In this document: positions 1 to 10,028 of the stretch, piece by piece
How positions within the stretch are numbered: the first letter of the stretch is position 1
Layout: each line of letters begins with the position of its first letter
Source: Rhizobium sp. ACO-34A
GTDB lineage: Bacteria; Pseudomonadota; Alphaproteobacteria; Rhizobiales; Rhizobiaceae
Length of the DNA stretch: 64,000 nucleotides
Assembly (NCBI GenBank): GCA_002600635.1
Contig: CP021371.1
Span: 4,362,001-4,426,000 of the forward strand
Direction: 5' to 3'
Notes under the pieces: generated by a model
Seen by the model: the letters and a program-made list of their open reading frames with translations, nothing else
Told to the model about the DNA's origin: nothing
Databases searched by the model: none
Translations under genes and position numbers: made by a program

Positions 1-167
1 GCGCTCTGCTGGAAGGCACCGATCGCCTTGGGGCTGGGCCCAAGCGGCGACTCGTTGGAGGACAGCTTGAAGACCCGGGCAACCCCCGGCGCATGCTCCT
101 TGCCCGGCACATAGGCCGCAATGTCGAGAATACCCGGACGCGGAGTAGGCTTCACTTCGATGTTCAT
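1..167 (-). CDS. hisC: Histidinol-phosphate aminotransferase, N-terminal part
   Basis: Only the first 55 or so codons are inside the window; the gene runs off the left edge. Reading the minus strand from the ATG at 167 gives [20 protein letters not shown] followed by a segment with [15 protein letters not shown], the N-terminal signature of HisC (PLP-dependent transamination of imidazole-acetol phosphate to histidinol phosphate). It lies 113 bases downstream of a methyltransferase gene on the same strand and may share its transcript. The identification rests on the N-terminus alone; another class I/II aminotransferase is possible but less likely. Confidence 0.8.
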   Translation of the reverse strand, partial: MNIEVKPTPRPGILDIAAYVPGKEHAPGVARVFKLSSNESPLGPSPKAIGAFQQS

Positions 168-280
168 CAAACTGGCTTTCTGTCTCGAAAAATCCGGGCA
201 AGCGCCCGGCCCTGTTGGCGAATGCCAATAAAGCGGAACGCCGGATTTGTCGAGACTTCAGGCAGAAAACCCGGGAAGCG

Positions 281-1030
281 TCAGCGCTTCGCAGACTGCC
301 GGGTGGTGGGGATGCCTTGCGGTGCGATGACCGGAACGAAAACGCGGCGGGAGGCACGCGCCGCAACCGGCAGCCCCTGATAAAGCCGCTTCTGCGCCTC
401 GACGACGATGACGCCGGAAAAGGCGGGCCACAGCATGCGCCCGATCCGCTCGAACCCGCTCCTGAGCCTCAGCACCGCGCGGATCTTCGATGGCGGGAAG
501 AACAGGGCCTCGGCGCTTGCGCCCGGCGTGAAATTGGTTTCCCTGAGCAGCGTGGTCAGCTGCCCACGCGAATAAGGGCGCCCCGAGCCGAACGGCGTGT
601 GTTCCATCCGCGCCCAGACTCCGCGACGGTTCGGCACTACGATCACCAGCCGGCCACCCGGCGCAAGAATGCGCCAGATTTCCTTCAGCGTCTCGCGCGG
701 GTTTTCGGTAAATTCCAGCGAATGCACCATCAGGACACGGTCGATAGAGGCATCCGGTAGCGGCATCTCCTCCTCGAACACCAGCGCCGTCGCGGACGGT
801 TCCCCAACCGGCCAGTTCACCGCCCCCTGCCCTGCCGGCATGAAGGCGAAGGTACGCTCGGTATCGGTTCGGAAGCGATCAAGAAAGGGAACCGCATAGC
901 CGAGGCCGACCAGACGCTCGTCCGGCATTCGCGCCCATAGAGAAGCGAGCGCCATGGCAATCGAGTGCTCCGCCACGCGCCCCAGCATGGAATGATAGAA
1001 CTGACGGAGATCGACGATATCGACGTGCAT
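281..1030 (-). CDS. Class I SAM-dependent methyltransferase (Methyltransf_11-like)
   Basis: A 249-residue soluble protein. The central part has the layout of a small-molecule methyltransferase: an acidic stretch before [17 protein letters not shown] (motif IV region) and then [20 protein letters not shown] (motif VI). The usual GxGxG loop is poorly kept ([10 protein letters not shown] near residue 42 occupies that place). The substrate is unknown. It is divergent from gloB with 84 bases between the starts, and in this group of bacteria it is a frequent neighbour of hisC and gloB. Confidence 0.8.
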   Translation of the reverse strand: MHVDIVDLRQFYHSMLGRVAEHSIAMALASLWARMPDERLVGLGYAVPFLDRFRTDTERTFAFMPAGQGAVNWPVGEPSATALVFEEEMPLPDASIDRVLMVHSLEFTENPRETLKEIWRILAPGGRLVIVVPNRRGVWARMEHTPFGSGRPYSRGQLTTLLRETNFTPGASAEALFFPPSKIRAVLRLRSGFERIGRMLWPAFSGVIVVEAQKRLYQGLPVAARASRRVFVPVIAPQGIPTTRQSAKR

Positions 1031-1114
1031 GCTTCATTGATAGCAGGCGGCGATTGGACTTCAAGACCGAACACGCTACATTCCGGCGAACCATCTGGAA
1101 GGGACTGCGGTCTG

Positions 1115-1885
1115 ATGAAACCCCTCGAAATCGAAGTCTTTCTTTGCCGAAGCGATAATTTCGGCGTTCTCATCCATTGCGAGGAATCCGGCGTCACCGC
1201 CTCGATCGACGCGCCGGAACTGGCGCCGATCCTTGCCGCGGCAAAACGGCGCGGCTGGTCGATCACCCACATCCTCACCACCCATCATCATGGCGACCAC
1301 GTCGAGGCGAACCTGGCCCTGAAGGAGCATTTCGGTTGCGAGATCATCGGCCCCCGCAACGAAGCCGTTGCGATTCCCGGGCTCGACCGGGCCGTCGGCG
1401 ATGGCGACAGCTTCAATTTCGGCGTGAGGCCAGTCCGCGTGATCGAGACACCCGGCCACACCGCCGGACACATCTGTTTCCACTTTCCCGACAGCAAGAT
1501 CCTGTTTGCCGCCGACACCCTTTTTGCGCTGGGTTGCGGACGCCTCTTCGAACGCCCGGCATTCGACATGTGGCATTCGCTGCAGAAGCTCGCCGCCCTG
1601 CCGGACGAGACCGCCGTCTATTTCGGCCATGAATACACGCTCTCCAACGCCCGTTTCGCCCTGACCATCGACCCGGACAATGCGCGACTGGTCAGCCGCG
1701 CGGCGGAAATCGAAGAGAAACGTCAGAGAGGCGAATTCACCATTCCGACGACCATCGGGCTGGAGAAGGAGACCAACCCGTTCCTCAGGGCAGCCGACCC
1801 CGCCATCCGCCGCAACCTGTTGATGGAAGGACGCACCAACGAGGAAGTCTTTGCCGAGATCCGCACGCGCAAGGATCATTTCTGA
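1115..1885 (+). CDS. gloB: Hydroxyacylglutathione hydrolase (glyoxalase II)
   Basis: A 256-residue metallo-beta-lactamase-fold enzyme that hydrolyses S-lactoylglutathione in methylglyoxal detoxification. The metal-binding motif [11 protein letters not shown] is near residue 55; [23 protein letters not shown] and FGHEYT follow in the family order. The length is normal for GloB. The ATG at 1115 ([11 protein letters not shown]) is preferred over the upstream in-frame ATG at 965 because it follows a GAAGGGA element and matches the usual N-terminus. Its stop overlaps the start of the cupin gene by one base, so the two are probably co-translated. Confidence 0.95.
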   Translation: MKPLEIEVFLCRSDNFGVLIHCEESGVTASIDAPELAPILAAAKRRGWSITHILTTHHHGDHVEANLALKEHFGCEIIGPRNEAVAIPGLDRAVGDGDSFNFGVRPVRVIETPGHTAGHICFHFPDSKILFAADTLFALGCGRLFERPAFDMWHSLQKLAALPDETAVYFGHEYTLSNARFALTIDPDNARLVSRAAEIEEKRQRGEFTIPTTIGLEKETNPFLRAADPAIRRNLLMEGRTNEEVFAEIRTRKDHF

Positions 1886-2310
1886 TGCAGGCGGAAGAGA
1901 TCATCAGGACGCTCGGCATGCAGCGACATCCGGAGGGCGGCTGGTTCGTCGAGACCTACCGCGATCCCGCAGGCGCGCCGCGCGGCCACTCGACTGCCAT
2001 CTACTATCTGCTTGAGGCAGGCGAACGATCCCATTGGCACCGGGTCAGGGATGCGGTCGAGGTCTGGCACTATTACGCCGGGGCACCGCTGGCGCTCCAC
2101 TCCTCCCCGGATGGCGATGCGGTCGAGACCATCGTGCTCGGCCCGGACCTAACCAAGGGGGAAAGGCCACAGGCCATTATTCCCGCCGGAGGTTGGCAAG
2201 CCGCCGAAAGCCTCGGCGGCTTCACCCTCGTCGGCTGCACCGTGGCACCCGGCTTCGAATACTCGTCCTTCGAGATGGCTCCGCCGGACTGGAAGCCCGC
2301 AGGCGCCTGA
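1885..2310 (+). CDS. Cupin-fold protein, DUF985 family
   Basis: A 141-residue single-domain cupin opening with [20 protein letters not shown], the hallmark of the DUF985/Cupin_5 group. Conserved parts include STAIYYLLEAGERSHWHRV and the C-terminal GCTVAPGFEYSSFEM. The biochemical role is not established. It is translationally coupled to gloB through an ATGA overlap, so a link to aldehyde or sugar-phosphate handling is possible but unproven. Confidence 0.85.
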   Translation: MQAEEIIRTLGMQRHPEGGWFVETYRDPAGAPRGHSTAIYYLLEAGERSHWHRVRDAVEVWHYYAGAPLALHSSPDGDAVETIVLGPDLTKGERPQAIIPAGGWQAAESLGGFTLVGCTVAPGFEYSSFEMAPPDWKPAGA

Positions 2311-2319
2311 TTGGCTAAA

Positions 2320-2363
2320 GCATTTCCAGCAAAAGTGTGCCGCGGTTTTGCGTCCGGAAATGC
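2320..2363. repeat. Rhizobial intergenic palindromic repeat
   Basis: Inverted repeat between the convergent cupin and yhhN genes: GCATTTCC plus GCAAAA on the left pairs with TTTTGCG and GGAAATGC on the right, forming a long hairpin. A related element with the same AAAAGTGTG(C)GCGGTTTTGCG core lies at about 47,763. Such elements are common between genes in Rhizobiaceae; here it may also serve as a transcription stop for both genes. Confidence 0.6.
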
Positions 2364-2370
2364 GTAAAAT

Positions 2371-2997
2371 CTAAAGGCTTACGAGCGAAAGCGTCAAAAT
2401 GCACTGGGCGAAGAAATAGAAAGCCCAGACCGCATAGCTTGCGATCTTCTTCCGCCCCTCATCTTTCAGCAGGAAGCTCTCAAGCGCGATCAGGGCGTCC
2501 GAAATCAGGAAGGCCACCGCGCCGATGAAGACAAGGGGCGACGGCATCGTCAGCGCCATCAGCCCCATCACCAGCATGGCGGCGATATAGGAAGCGATGG
2601 CGGGCGCCAGCGGTCCGGTCGGTTTCCAGAGGATGCGCAGCAGGAAAGCGCCGAAAACGACAAGCGCGACTGCCGCCAGCCAGCGCCACGGCTCGGCCAT
2701 CAGAATGTCGAGATCACCGTACAGGTAGAAGATCGCGGCATAGATCAGCAGCACGGTCAGGAAGACCTGGAGACCGAGCTTGAAGGGCACCTCGCCACTG
2801 CGGGAGATCAGCGCGTCACCGACAGCGCTCAGGCCCAGCGCCACGACAACCAGCCACCACGCGCCGGAAAGAGCGGCGAAAACGCAAAGAAGAATGATCG
2901 GCAATGTCTTCGCCACCGTCCGGAAATAACTTTCCGGACGCGGCAATATCGCGAAATAGGCAAGGCCCAGCAGCACGGCGAGATAGAATATCGTCAT
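2371..2997 (-). CDS. YhhN-family lysoplasmalogenase-like membrane protein
   Basis: A 208-residue polytopic protein with about eight hydrophobic segments from MTIFYLAVLLGLAYF to the C-terminus. The YhhN signature is seen as the AVGDALIS motif near residue 60 and FLISDALIA near residue 163, which carry the conserved acidic residues of TMEM86/YhhN proteins. Family members with known activity cleave the vinyl ether bond of lysoplasmalogens; activity here is inferred. It lies 30 bases downstream of the exporter gene on the same strand. Confidence 0.85.
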   Translation of the reverse strand: MTIFYLAVLLGLAYFAILPRPESYFRTVAKTLPIILLCVFAALSGAWWLVVVALGLSAVGDALISRSGEVPFKLGLQVFLTVLLIYAAIFYLYGDLDILMAEPWRWLAAVALVVFGAFLLRILWKPTGPLAPAIASYIAAMLVMGLMALTMPSPLVFIGAVAFLISDALIALESFLLKDEGRKKIASYAVWAFYFFAQCILTLSLVSL

Positions 2998-3027
2998 GCC
3001 GCTACTTTGGCATGCGCCGCGAAACCG

Positions 3028-3915
3028 TCAAGCCTCCACTTTTTCCGTAGATTGCCGGCGGCGGATCATGTCCCGGGCAGCGAGCATGGCGCCACCCGTG
3101 ATCAGCAGGCAGGCAAGGCCGATCCTCAGGCTCGGCTCGGCAAAACCGAACAGCGTGAGAATCAGGGTGGAGAGCAGCGGCGCGGCATAGGACGAGGCTC
3201 CAAGGATCTGGATATCGCCGTTCTTCACGCCGTAATCCCAGGCATAGAAGGCAAGGCCGACGGGAAAGATGCCGAGCCCGACAACGGCGGCCCATTGAGG
3301 AACCGATTCCGGCCAGACGGTCGTCTCCAGTCCCAGATGGCAGGCAAGCGAAAGGATCGAAGTCGCCAGGCAGAAACCCGTCACGACATCCGTCGATGCG
3401 GCCTCGAAACGCCGCGTGATCAGTGAATAGGCCGACCAAGTGAAAGCGCAGAGGAAGGCGGCGAAATAGCCGAAGCCATAGGCGGGATCGAAGGAAATGC
3501 CGTTCTTGGCAACGATCAGCACCGTGCCGGAAAGCCCCGCCAGCGCGCCAAGGACGTGATACCAGCGCAGCTTCTCACCCGGCAACAGAGCCGAGCCGAC
3601 GACGATCAGCAGAGGCCAGAGATAGGCGATCAGTCCGGCCTCGACGGCCGGCGCGTTCCTCAGCGCAGTGAAATAGAGAAAATGGTAGCCGAACAGCCCG
3701 ATGACGCCGGTGAGCCAGACCTTGGCGGGCTGCCGCAACTCCCGGATACGCTCAGGCCGGAGAATGAAGGTGATGATGCCCGGCAGGCTGCCGATCGCAA
3801 AGGTGATCGCCGAAAGCTGGAAGGGCGGCATCTTGCCGGAGGCGGCCGTCAGCAACGCCAGAAACGACCACATGAGAATGGCCGTGAACCCGATAAGCGT
3901 CGCCCTGATCTTCAC
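3028..3915 (-). CDS. EamA-family transporter, YddG-like amino acid exporter
   Basis: A 295-residue inner-membrane protein with ten predicted membrane segments in two EamA repeats. The segment AGLIAYLWPLLIVVGSALL near residue 90 closely resembles the YddG branch, which exports aromatic amino acids in Escherichia coli. The substrate in this organism is not known. It lies upstream of the yhhN gene on the same strand and downstream of the DUF3108 gene. Confidence 0.85.
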   Translation of the reverse strand: MKIRATLIGFTAILMWSFLALLTAASGKMPPFQLSAITFAIGSLPGIITFILRPERIRELRQPAKVWLTGVIGLFGYHFLYFTALRNAPAVEAGLIAYLWPLLIVVGSALLPGEKLRWYHVLGALAGLSGTVLIVAKNGISFDPAYGFGYFAAFLCAFTWSAYSLITRRFEAASTDVVTGFCLATSILSLACHLGLETTVWPESVPQWAAVVGLGIFPVGLAFYAWDYGVKNGDIQILGASSYAAPLLSTLILTLFGFAEPSLRIGLACLLITGGAMLAARDMIRRRQSTEKVEA

Positions 3916-3955
3916 CCTCTATCCCCCATTGCGGGACAAAGGATCTCCCGCGTCC

Positions 3956-4735
3956 TCAGCCGTCGAATTTTACGGCGGTTACATACAGCGTTCCCATGCG
4001 TGTCGGCACGCGAGCGTAGACCGGAGCGTATACCTTCAGCTGCGCCGTCTTGGCAAACCAGATCTCCATGCCGGTCGCGCTACGCATGTATTCGATATCC
4101 TTGCGCCCCTTGCGGAAGCCGGACTTCGGAACATAGCGGACACTGCAAACGACGGCCTCGCCTTCAACATCGCCGGCGGTGAAGCTGCGCGTCCCCTTCG
4201 GCGTCATGACGATATCCATGCGGCTCTCGCCGTCATAGATCGGCAGCGTCCGGGGGCAGACAGCCTCGCCATCAGGAACGATCAGCCCGGAGATCGGGTC
4301 GAACACGGATTTCAGATCGGCATCGGTCACAGGGATCCAGCTCGCCGACCGCGGCTTCGGCGGCGGATCGACGGTGGTCTTCGTCACATTGCCGTTATCG
4401 TAGCTGACATCGTACATGCTGGTCTTCTTGCCGGCCTGATAGACCAGCCGATAATGCTGCGCCCGCATGCTCTGGCCGCTCAACTGACCGGATACGGTGC
4501 TTTCGCCCGATATTCTGGAAATGATATCGACGAGACCATAGGAGCGGAAATTGGCCGAAATCTTGTAGTTCTGATCGTTGACCTCAGTCAGGAACGAGGC
4601 CTTAGCAATCGGCAGCGCACCCAGAGAAACGCTGTAATCCGTGCGATAGCGGATGTCCGCCCCGGCAGCGGATGTGGCGAACGACACCGCAAGAGCAAAT
4701 GCGAGGCTGGCGAAACGCAAGATTGGGACCCTCAA
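3956..4735 (-). CDS. DUF3108 exported protein
   Basis: A 259-residue protein with a clear signal peptide (hydrophobic core ASLAFALAVSFATSAAGA, residues 9-26), so it is periplasmic or outer-membrane associated. The rest fits DUF3108: an RTDYSVSLGALPIAKASF start, a YRLVYQAGKKTSMYDVSYDN middle and a C-terminal part rich in beta strand with EIWFAKTAQLKVYAP. The function of the family is unknown. It is divergent from rpmB. Confidence 0.8.
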   Translation of the reverse strand: MRVPILRFASLAFALAVSFATSAAGADIRYRTDYSVSLGALPIAKASFLTEVNDQNYKISANFRSYGLVDIISRISGESTVSGQLSGQSMRAQHYRLVYQAGKKTSMYDVSYDNGNVTKTTVDPPPKPRSASWIPVTDADLKSVFDPISGLIVPDGEAVCPRTLPIYDGESRMDIVMTPKGTRSFTAGDVEGEAVVCSVRYVPKSGFRKGRKDIEYMRSATGMEIWFAKTAQLKVYAPVYARVPTRMGTLYVTAVKFDG

Positions 4736-4844
4736 ATTCGAAAATGTCTGTTCCGGAAACTGTTTGGACCTTCATCCTCCAACCGGACTGTGGCAAGAAC
4801 ATAGCGGAAATGGCCTGCCGATGAAGGAAAATCCAAGCTTTGGC

Positions 4845-4873
4845 TTGACGCGGCCCGCCAGTCTGACTATAGA
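4845..4873 (+). promoter_or_regulatory. Sigma-70-type promoter of rpmB
   Basis: TTGACG at 4845-4850 and TATAGA at 4868-4873 are separated by exactly 17 bases, a near-consensus housekeeping promoter. It lies about 90 bases before the rpmB start, which fits a strongly expressed ribosomal protein gene. No experimental start site is known. Confidence 0.7.
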
Positions 4874-4962
4874 ACCGCAACTTTCCAATCAAGCGCCGTT
4901 GGATTGCTTTACCGGCTGTTGTCCGGAAGCAATGCAATGGCAAAGAAGAAAATAGGTGTACC

Positions 4963-5253
4963 ATGTCCCGCAGTTGCGAATTGACCGGCAAGGGCGTCCA
5001 GTCGGGCAACAATGTGAGCCACGCGAACAACAAGACCAAGCGCAAGTTCCTGCCGAACCTGTGCGACGTCACGCTGATCTCGGATGCACTTGGCCAGCGT
5101 TTCCGCCTGCGCGTTTCCGCTGCCGCTCTGCGCTCCGTTGAACATCGCGGTGGCCTCGATGCCTTCCTCCTGAAGGCCAGCGAAAACGAACTTTCGATGC
5201 GCGCTCGCCTTCTGCGTCGCCAGATCGCAAAGAAGACTGCAGAAGCTGCATAA
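4963..5253 (+). CDS. rpmB: 50S ribosomal protein L28
   Basis: A 96-residue basic protein beginning [20 protein letters not shown] with the family core [10 protein letters not shown]. The length agrees with alphaproteobacterial L28. A housekeeping promoter lies upstream. The gene stands alone rather than with rpmG. Confidence 0.97.
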   Translation: MSRSCELTGKGVQSGNNVSHANNKTKRKFLPNLCDVTLISDALGQRFRLRVSAAALRSVEHRGGLDAFLLKASENELSMRARLLRRQIAKKTAEAA

Positions 5254-5355
5254 GCTTCTGCGCTACATCGCTGTAAAGGTATGAAGGCTTGATCGGGTCC
5301 CCGGCAGGCCTTTTCCTTTGTCCCGTCAACTGGTGGCATCACCCAGGATAAAAAA

Positions 5356-5991
5356 ATGCAGATGACACGCGCTATTTTCGTTTATTCCCTGCTGATGACG
5401 GCCGTCGTGGTCGCTTCGAACATTCTCGTCCAGTACCCGCTCTCGGGCGAGCTCGCAGGCATCAATCTCGGCGATCTGCTGACCTATGGTGCCTTCACCT
5501 ATCCGGTCGCCTTCCTGATCACCGACCTGACAAACCGCCAGTTCGGCCCCTCGACCGCCCGCAAGGTGGTGTTCATGGGCTTTGTGGTGGGCGTCGTGCT
5601 TTCCTTCGTCACCTCCCAGCCCCGCATCGCGATCGCATCCGGCTCCGCCTATCTGGCCGGGCAGCTGCTCGACATCTCCGTCTTCAATCGCCTGCGCCGG
5701 CTCGACTGGTGGAAGGCGCCGCTGATGGGCTCGCTCATCGGCTCGGCCCTTGATACCGCGATCTTCTTCTCGCTGTCCTTTGCCCCAGTTTTCTCGATGA
5801 TCGGCCCCAACGACGATTTCGCCATCGCATGGGCTCCGGTCCTCGGCGTCTTCTCCGCCGAGGCTCCGCGCTGGATCTCGTGGGCTCTGGGCGATCTCAG
5901 CGTCAAGATACTGGTCGGCCTCGTCATGCTCCTTCCCTATGGAGCACTGATGAGCGTTCTGAAGCCGACGGTTCCCGCCCGCTCGGCCTGA
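5356..5991 (+). CDS. Queuosine precursor transporter, VUT/YhhQ family
   Basis: A 211-residue membrane protein with about six hydrophobic segments. Family features are VASNILVQYPL near the N-terminus, YPVAFLITDLTNRQFG (residues 50-67) and DTAIFFSLSF near residue 135. YhhQ relatives import preQ0/preQ1 for tRNA queuosine synthesis. The 102-base leader after rpmB is A-rich just before the start codon and has a small hairpin, but no riboswitch could be recognised. Confidence 0.85.
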   Translation: MQMTRAIFVYSLLMTAVVVASNILVQYPLSGELAGINLGDLLTYGAFTYPVAFLITDLTNRQFGPSTARKVVFMGFVVGVVLSFVTSQPRIAIASGSAYLAGQLLDISVFNRLRRLDWWKAPLMGSLIGSALDTAIFFSLSFAPVFSMIGPNDDFAIAWAPVLGVFSAEAPRWISWALGDLSVKILVGLVMLLPYGALMSVLKPTVPARSA

Positions 5992-6024
5992 TCTTTCAGT
6001 CGCTGAAAGACGAAGACCGGCTCG

Positions 6025-7047
6025 TCAGTCCACGAGCCGGAATTCCAGCATCACCGTCCGTTGCAGGATCGAATGATTATCGTCCGAAACGAGGATGACG
6101 TGCGTCGATCCATCCGCGGCGACGAAGGTGTCGAGACCTTCCATGTTGTCGATCTGCGAGGAGCCATTCGCCTCGAGAATGACCTCGCCCTCGACGATGG
6201 CGTCGGGCTTCAGGCTTGCGCCATCGATCCGGCGCAGCCGCATCGCAACACCCGTGGCGATCGTGAACCGGCGCTCCAGCAACAGCAGGTCGCCATCGGG
6301 AAGAAAATCCCCGTCGGTCACGTCGAAGCCGTCATAGGGCACGACCCGGAAGCCACCCTTCAGAGGACCGTCGAGAATACCGGCAAGGAGATTGCCGTCG
6401 CTATCGACACTCTTTTCGGCGATGGCCACAAGGCCACCCTTCAAGGGGCCGTCCAGCGGCGCTGTGACCAGGGTCTCGATACCGCCATTGCTGCGCAACC
6501 TGCCGACAGGAAACGGCAACGGCAGGGCCAGCCGGAAGGGCCGTGAGGTCTCGATGTCCGAAAGCGGGGAATAACCCGTGACACGATGTATCTGCTCGAA
6601 GCCGACAAAGGCTTCATCGCCGCGCAAGGCGAGGCTTTCCGCATCGACCGTACGCTTCGGCGCCGAGCTACGGCCAGCGGCATCCAGCATCGGCGCGATG
6701 GTCACGTCATCGAGACCGGTAAGGCGGCCACCGGCGCCCCTGGTGATCGAACCCGTCAGCCAATGGCCGGTATCGAGAACGCCGATGAATTTCTTGCCCC
6801 CATCGGTCAGCCTGATCGACGACCATGCTCCAAAAAGCCGCTCGGAAGAGGAAAGCTCAAGCCCGCCGAGAAACTCCAGCGAACCGAAACGCGTATCGGT
6901 CGAGCCGGGGCGGAATGTGGCGATCGATGTCGCCTTGATAGGCGCGGCCACGATCTCGCTCGCAGCGCCGACATCACCCCAACCAACGGAAATGCCGATC
7001 AATGCGGCCGCGAGCAGGCGGCCAGACCGAACTCTTCCGGCCCGCAC
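6025..7047 (-). CDS. Exported esterase-like protein of the phytase-like family
   Basis: A 340-residue protein with an N-terminal signal peptide (GRLLAAALIGISVGWGDVGAA). The body matches the 'esterase-like activity of phytase' family, a predicted beta-propeller: GGLELSS near the start, then DTGHWLTG, DDVTIAPM and a late NMEGLD segment. The true substrate is unknown. The GTG at 7047, just after the cobT stop, is chosen because an upstream in-frame ATG (7122) would overlap the cobT C-terminus by about 70 bases. The choice is uncertain. Likely in the cobS-cobT transcript. Confidence 0.75.
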   Translation of the reverse strand: MRAGRVRSGRLLAAALIGISVGWGDVGAASEIVAAPIKATSIATFRPGSTDTRFGSLEFLGGLELSSSERLFGAWSSIRLTDGGKKFIGVLDTGHWLTGSITRGAGGRLTGLDDVTIAPMLDAAGRSSAPKRTVDAESLALRGDEAFVGFEQIHRVTGYSPLSDIETSRPFRLALPLPFPVGRLRSNGGIETLVTAPLDGPLKGGLVAIAEKSVDSDGNLLAGILDGPLKGGFRVVPYDGFDVTDGDFLPDGDLLLLERRFTIATGVAMRLRRIDGASLKPDAIVEGEVILEANGSSQIDNMEGLDTFVAADGSTHVILVSDDNHSILQRTVMLEFRLVD

Positions 7048-7051
7048 GCCT

Positions 7052-8956
7052 TCAGCCGGCACGACGCATGCGACTGCCGCGCTTGCCGCCGCCTTCGCTC
7101 TGATCCTCGAAAAGTGCTGCAAGCTGTTCGGTCATCGCGCCCGCCAGTTCGTCGGCATCGACGATGGTGACCGCCTTGCGATAGTAGCGTGTCACGTCGT
7201 GACCGATACCGATGGCGAGAAGTTCGATCGACGAACGCGTCTCGATCTGCTCGATCACGGCGCGCAGGTGCCGCTCCAGATAATTGCCCGGATTGACCGA
7301 CAGCGTCGAGTCATCGACCGGCGCACCGTCCGAAATCATCATCAGGATCTTGCGCTGCTCCTGCCGGGCCGCCAATCGGCTGTGAGCCCACATCAGGGCT
7401 TCGCCGTCGATGTTCTCCTTGAGCAGGCCTTCGCGCATCATCAGGCCGAGATTGCGGCGCGCGCGGCGCCACGGCGCATCGGCCGATTTGTAGACGATGT
7501 GGCGCAGGTCGTTGAGACGGCCGGGTGTCGGCGGCTTGCCGCTCGCCAGCCACTTCTCCCTCGACTGACCGCCCTTCCAGGCCTTGGTCGTGAAGCCCAG
7601 GATCTCGACCTTGACGCCGCAACGCTCGAGCGTGCGGGCAAGAATGTCGGCGCAGGTGGCTGCAACGGTAATCGGTCGGCCACGCATCGAACCGGAATTG
7701 TCGATGACCAGCGTCACCACGGTATCGCGGAACTTGGTGTCGCGCTCCCGCTTGAAGGACAGCGGCTGCATCGGGTCGATCACCAGCCGGGTGAGCCGGG
7801 CGCTGTCGAGATAGCCTTCTTCCAGATCGAAGTCCCAGGAGCGGTTCTGCTGCGCCATCAGGCGGCGCTGAAGCCGGTTTGCCAGCCGCCCGACGGCACC
7901 CTGCAGATGCGCAAGCTGCTTGTCGAGGAAGGCCCTGAGGCGGTCGAGTTCGGCCTCGTCGCAAAGCTCTTCCGCGGTGATGACCTCGTCGAACTCCTGA
8001 GTATAGATCCGGTAATCGACCTTCTCGTTGAAATCGTCGAAGGGGCTTGCAGGGCGGCGCATCTCGCCGGGTGTTTCGGAATCGTCGTCGCCTTCATCCG
8101 ACATGTCGTCGTCGGAGATTTCGGCGCCGTCCATCTCACCGTCTTCCATCTGCTCCTGCGAGGCTTCGCTTTCCTCGGCGGGCGCGGATTCGGAACCGGC
8201 TTCCTCTTCGGCGTTTTCCTGTTCTTCCTCGTTGCTGCGCGGCTGATCCTCGTCCGTGGACTGGTCGTCCTCGCCCTCCTCCTGGTCCTCGCCGACATCC
8301 TCAGCCATTTCCATGGCCGAGAGCATGTGACGGATGACCTTAGCGAAGGCCTGCTGGTCGTTGATCGTCCCGTTCAGCTGATCGAGGCTGGAGCCCGCCT
8401 TCTCCATGATGAAGGGGCGCCAGAGATCGAGAACCTTGCCGGCGCTGGCAGGCGGCTTTTCGCCCGTCAGTTTCTCGCGCACCAGCATGGCAACGGCCTC
8501 CTGGATCGGAGCGTCCTCCTGCCGGCTGATGCCGGAGAAATTCGCCTTGGCGTATTTCTCCGCATGCATGGCGCTCATGTTGGCGGCCATGCCGCTCATT
8601 CTGAGCGCACCGATGGATTCCACGCGTGCCTGTTCAACGGCGTCGAAGACGGCACGGGCATCCGTGCCCTGCGGCGCCATGACGGCATGGACCTTCTGGT
8701 CGTGGCAGGCGATGCGAAGCGCCATGGAATCCCCGAGACCGCGGGTCACGGCCAGCTCATGGGCCGTCGGCCGCTTGGAGAGTTCCGGCAGGCGCACGCG
8801 CTCGCCAGCGAGGCCGGGTCGCTCATTGGCGAACACGACCTCGACTTCCGCACTGCCGGCAACCGACCGCACGCAGCCGGTTATCGCCCGCCGCATCGGT
8901 TCGGTATCAACGCCCACGCCGGGCTTCGCATTCACATTGTCGCCGCGACCTGCCAT
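7052..8956 (-). CDS. cobT: Aerobic cobaltochelatase subunit CobT
   Basis: A 634-residue protein of the oxygen-dependent cobalamin pathway. With CobS and CobN it inserts cobalt into hydrogenobyrinic acid a,c-diamide. The order is an N-terminal helical part, a very acidic linker (roughly residues 205-300, rich in Glu, Asp and Ser), and a C-terminal von Willebrand factor A domain with the metal-binding motif [10 protein letters not shown] near residue 415. It starts 13 bases after the end of cobS, as usual in rhizobia. Confidence 0.95.
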   Translation of the reverse strand: MAGRGDNVNAKPGVGVDTEPMRRAITGCVRSVAGSAEVEVVFANERPGLAGERVRLPELSKRPTAHELAVTRGLGDSMALRIACHDQKVHAVMAPQGTDARAVFDAVEQARVESIGALRMSGMAANMSAMHAEKYAKANFSGISRQEDAPIQEAVAMLVREKLTGEKPPASAGKVLDLWRPFIMEKAGSSLDQLNGTINDQQAFAKVIRHMLSAMEMAEDVGEDQEEGEDDQSTDEDQPRSNEEEQENAEEEAGSESAPAEESEASQEQMEDGEMDGAEISDDDMSDEGDDDSETPGEMRRPASPFDDFNEKVDYRIYTQEFDEVITAEELCDEAELDRLRAFLDKQLAHLQGAVGRLANRLQRRLMAQQNRSWDFDLEEGYLDSARLTRLVIDPMQPLSFKRERDTKFRDTVVTLVIDNSGSMRGRPITVAATCADILARTLERCGVKVEILGFTTKAWKGGQSREKWLASGKPPTPGRLNDLRHIVYKSADAPWRRARRNLGLMMREGLLKENIDGEALMWAHSRLAARQEQRKILMMISDGAPVDDSTLSVNPGNYLERHLRAVIEQIETRSSIELLAIGIGHDVTRYYRKAVTIVDADELAGAMTEQLAALFEDQSEGGGKRGSRMRRAG

Positions 8957-8969
8957 TCCGATCGCCTTC

Positions 8970-9962
8970 TTACGCGCCTACAACGATGTTGGCGGCGCTC
9001 TCCTTGAGTTCGACACCGAAGGCGCGCTGGTACTGTTCGGCCACCAGCGTACGCTCGAGCTCGTCGCACTTGTTGAGGAAGGTCACGCGGAACGCGAACG
9101 CGACATCACCGAAGATCACGGCGTTTTCCGCCCAGGTGATGACCGTACGCGGGCTCATGACGGTCGAAAGATCGCCGTTCATGAAGGCGGCGCGCGTGAG
9201 ATCCGCAAGGCGAACCATGCGCGAAACCGTGTCGCGGCCGGTGTCGTTGCCTGCAAAGGCCTTCACCTTGGCGAGAACGATATCGACTTCCTTGTCGTGC
9301 GGCAGGTAGTTCAGCGTGGTGACGATCGACCAGCGGTCCATCTGCGCCTGGTTGATCTGCTGGGTGCCATGATAGAGGCCGGTGGTATCGCCGAGGCCGA
9401 CGGTATTGGCGGTCGCAAACAGGCGGAAAGCAGGGTGAGGACGGATGACCCGGCTCTGGTCGAGCAGCGTCAGGCGACCGGAGGATTCCAGCACGCGCTG
9501 GATGACGAACATGACATCCGGACGGCCGGCATCGTATTCGTCGAACACGAGCGCGACATTGTGCTGGTAGGCCCAGGGCAGGATGCCGTCCTTGAATTCG
9601 GTGATCTGCTTGCCGTCCTTGAGGACGATGGCGTCCTTGCCGACGAGGTCGATACGGCTGACATGGCTGTCGAGATTGACGCGCACGCAAGGCCAGTTCA
9701 GCCGGGCTGCAACCTGCTCGATATGGGTCGACTTGCCGGTACCGTGGAAACCGGAAACCATCACGCGGCGGTTATGGGCAAAGCCTGCAAGAATGGCGAG
9801 CGTCGTCTCGCGGTCGAAGAGATAGTCGGGGTCGAGATCCGGCACATAGGCATCTCCCTTGCTGTAGGCCGGAACGCGCAGATCGGTGTCGATACCGAAG
9901 ACTTCGCGGACCGACACAGTCGTGTCGGGGAGATTGGTAATATCAAGTTCAATTTTGCTCAT
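8970..9962 (-). CDS. cobS: Aerobic cobaltochelatase subunit CobS (AAA+ ATPase)
   Basis: A 330-residue MoxR-type AAA+ ATPase. The Walker A motif [10 protein letters not shown] is near residue 72, Walker [11 protein letters not shown] near residue 138, and [13 protein letters not shown] is the sensor I segment. CobS and CobT form the chelatase ring that works with CobN. First gene of the cobS-cobT pair, and 66 bases downstream of the dnaJ-domain gene. Confidence 0.96.
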   Translation of the reverse strand: MSKIELDITNLPDTTVSVREVFGIDTDLRVPAYSKGDAYVPDLDPDYLFDRETTLAILAGFAHNRRVMVSGFHGTGKSTHIEQVAARLNWPCVRVNLDSHVSRIDLVGKDAIVLKDGKQITEFKDGILPWAYQHNVALVFDEYDAGRPDVMFVIQRVLESSGRLTLLDQSRVIRPHPAFRLFATANTVGLGDTTGLYHGTQQINQAQMDRWSIVTTLNYLPHDKEVDIVLAKVKAFAGNDTGRDTVSRMVRLADLTRAAFMNGDLSTVMSPRTVITWAENAVIFGDVAFAFRVTFLNKCDELERTLVAEQYQRAFGVELKESAANIVVGA

Positions 9963-10028
9963 CGTGTCTCCATGCCGGACGCCCCGGACCCGGCCGCATA
10001 AAAATGAAACTTCTTGCCAAGCTTCGGA

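Noticed and set aside
5254..5355. Possible preQ1 riboswitch before the queuosine transporter gene
   Set aside because: The leader ends in an A-rich run and contains a small GGTG/CACC hairpin, but the specific loop and pseudoknot sequences of the preQ1 classes could not be matched. A covariance-model search would decide.
7584..8337. Plus-strand frames opposite cobT
   Set aside because: Their Ser/Arg-rich products are typical antisense shadows of the acidic linker of CobT.
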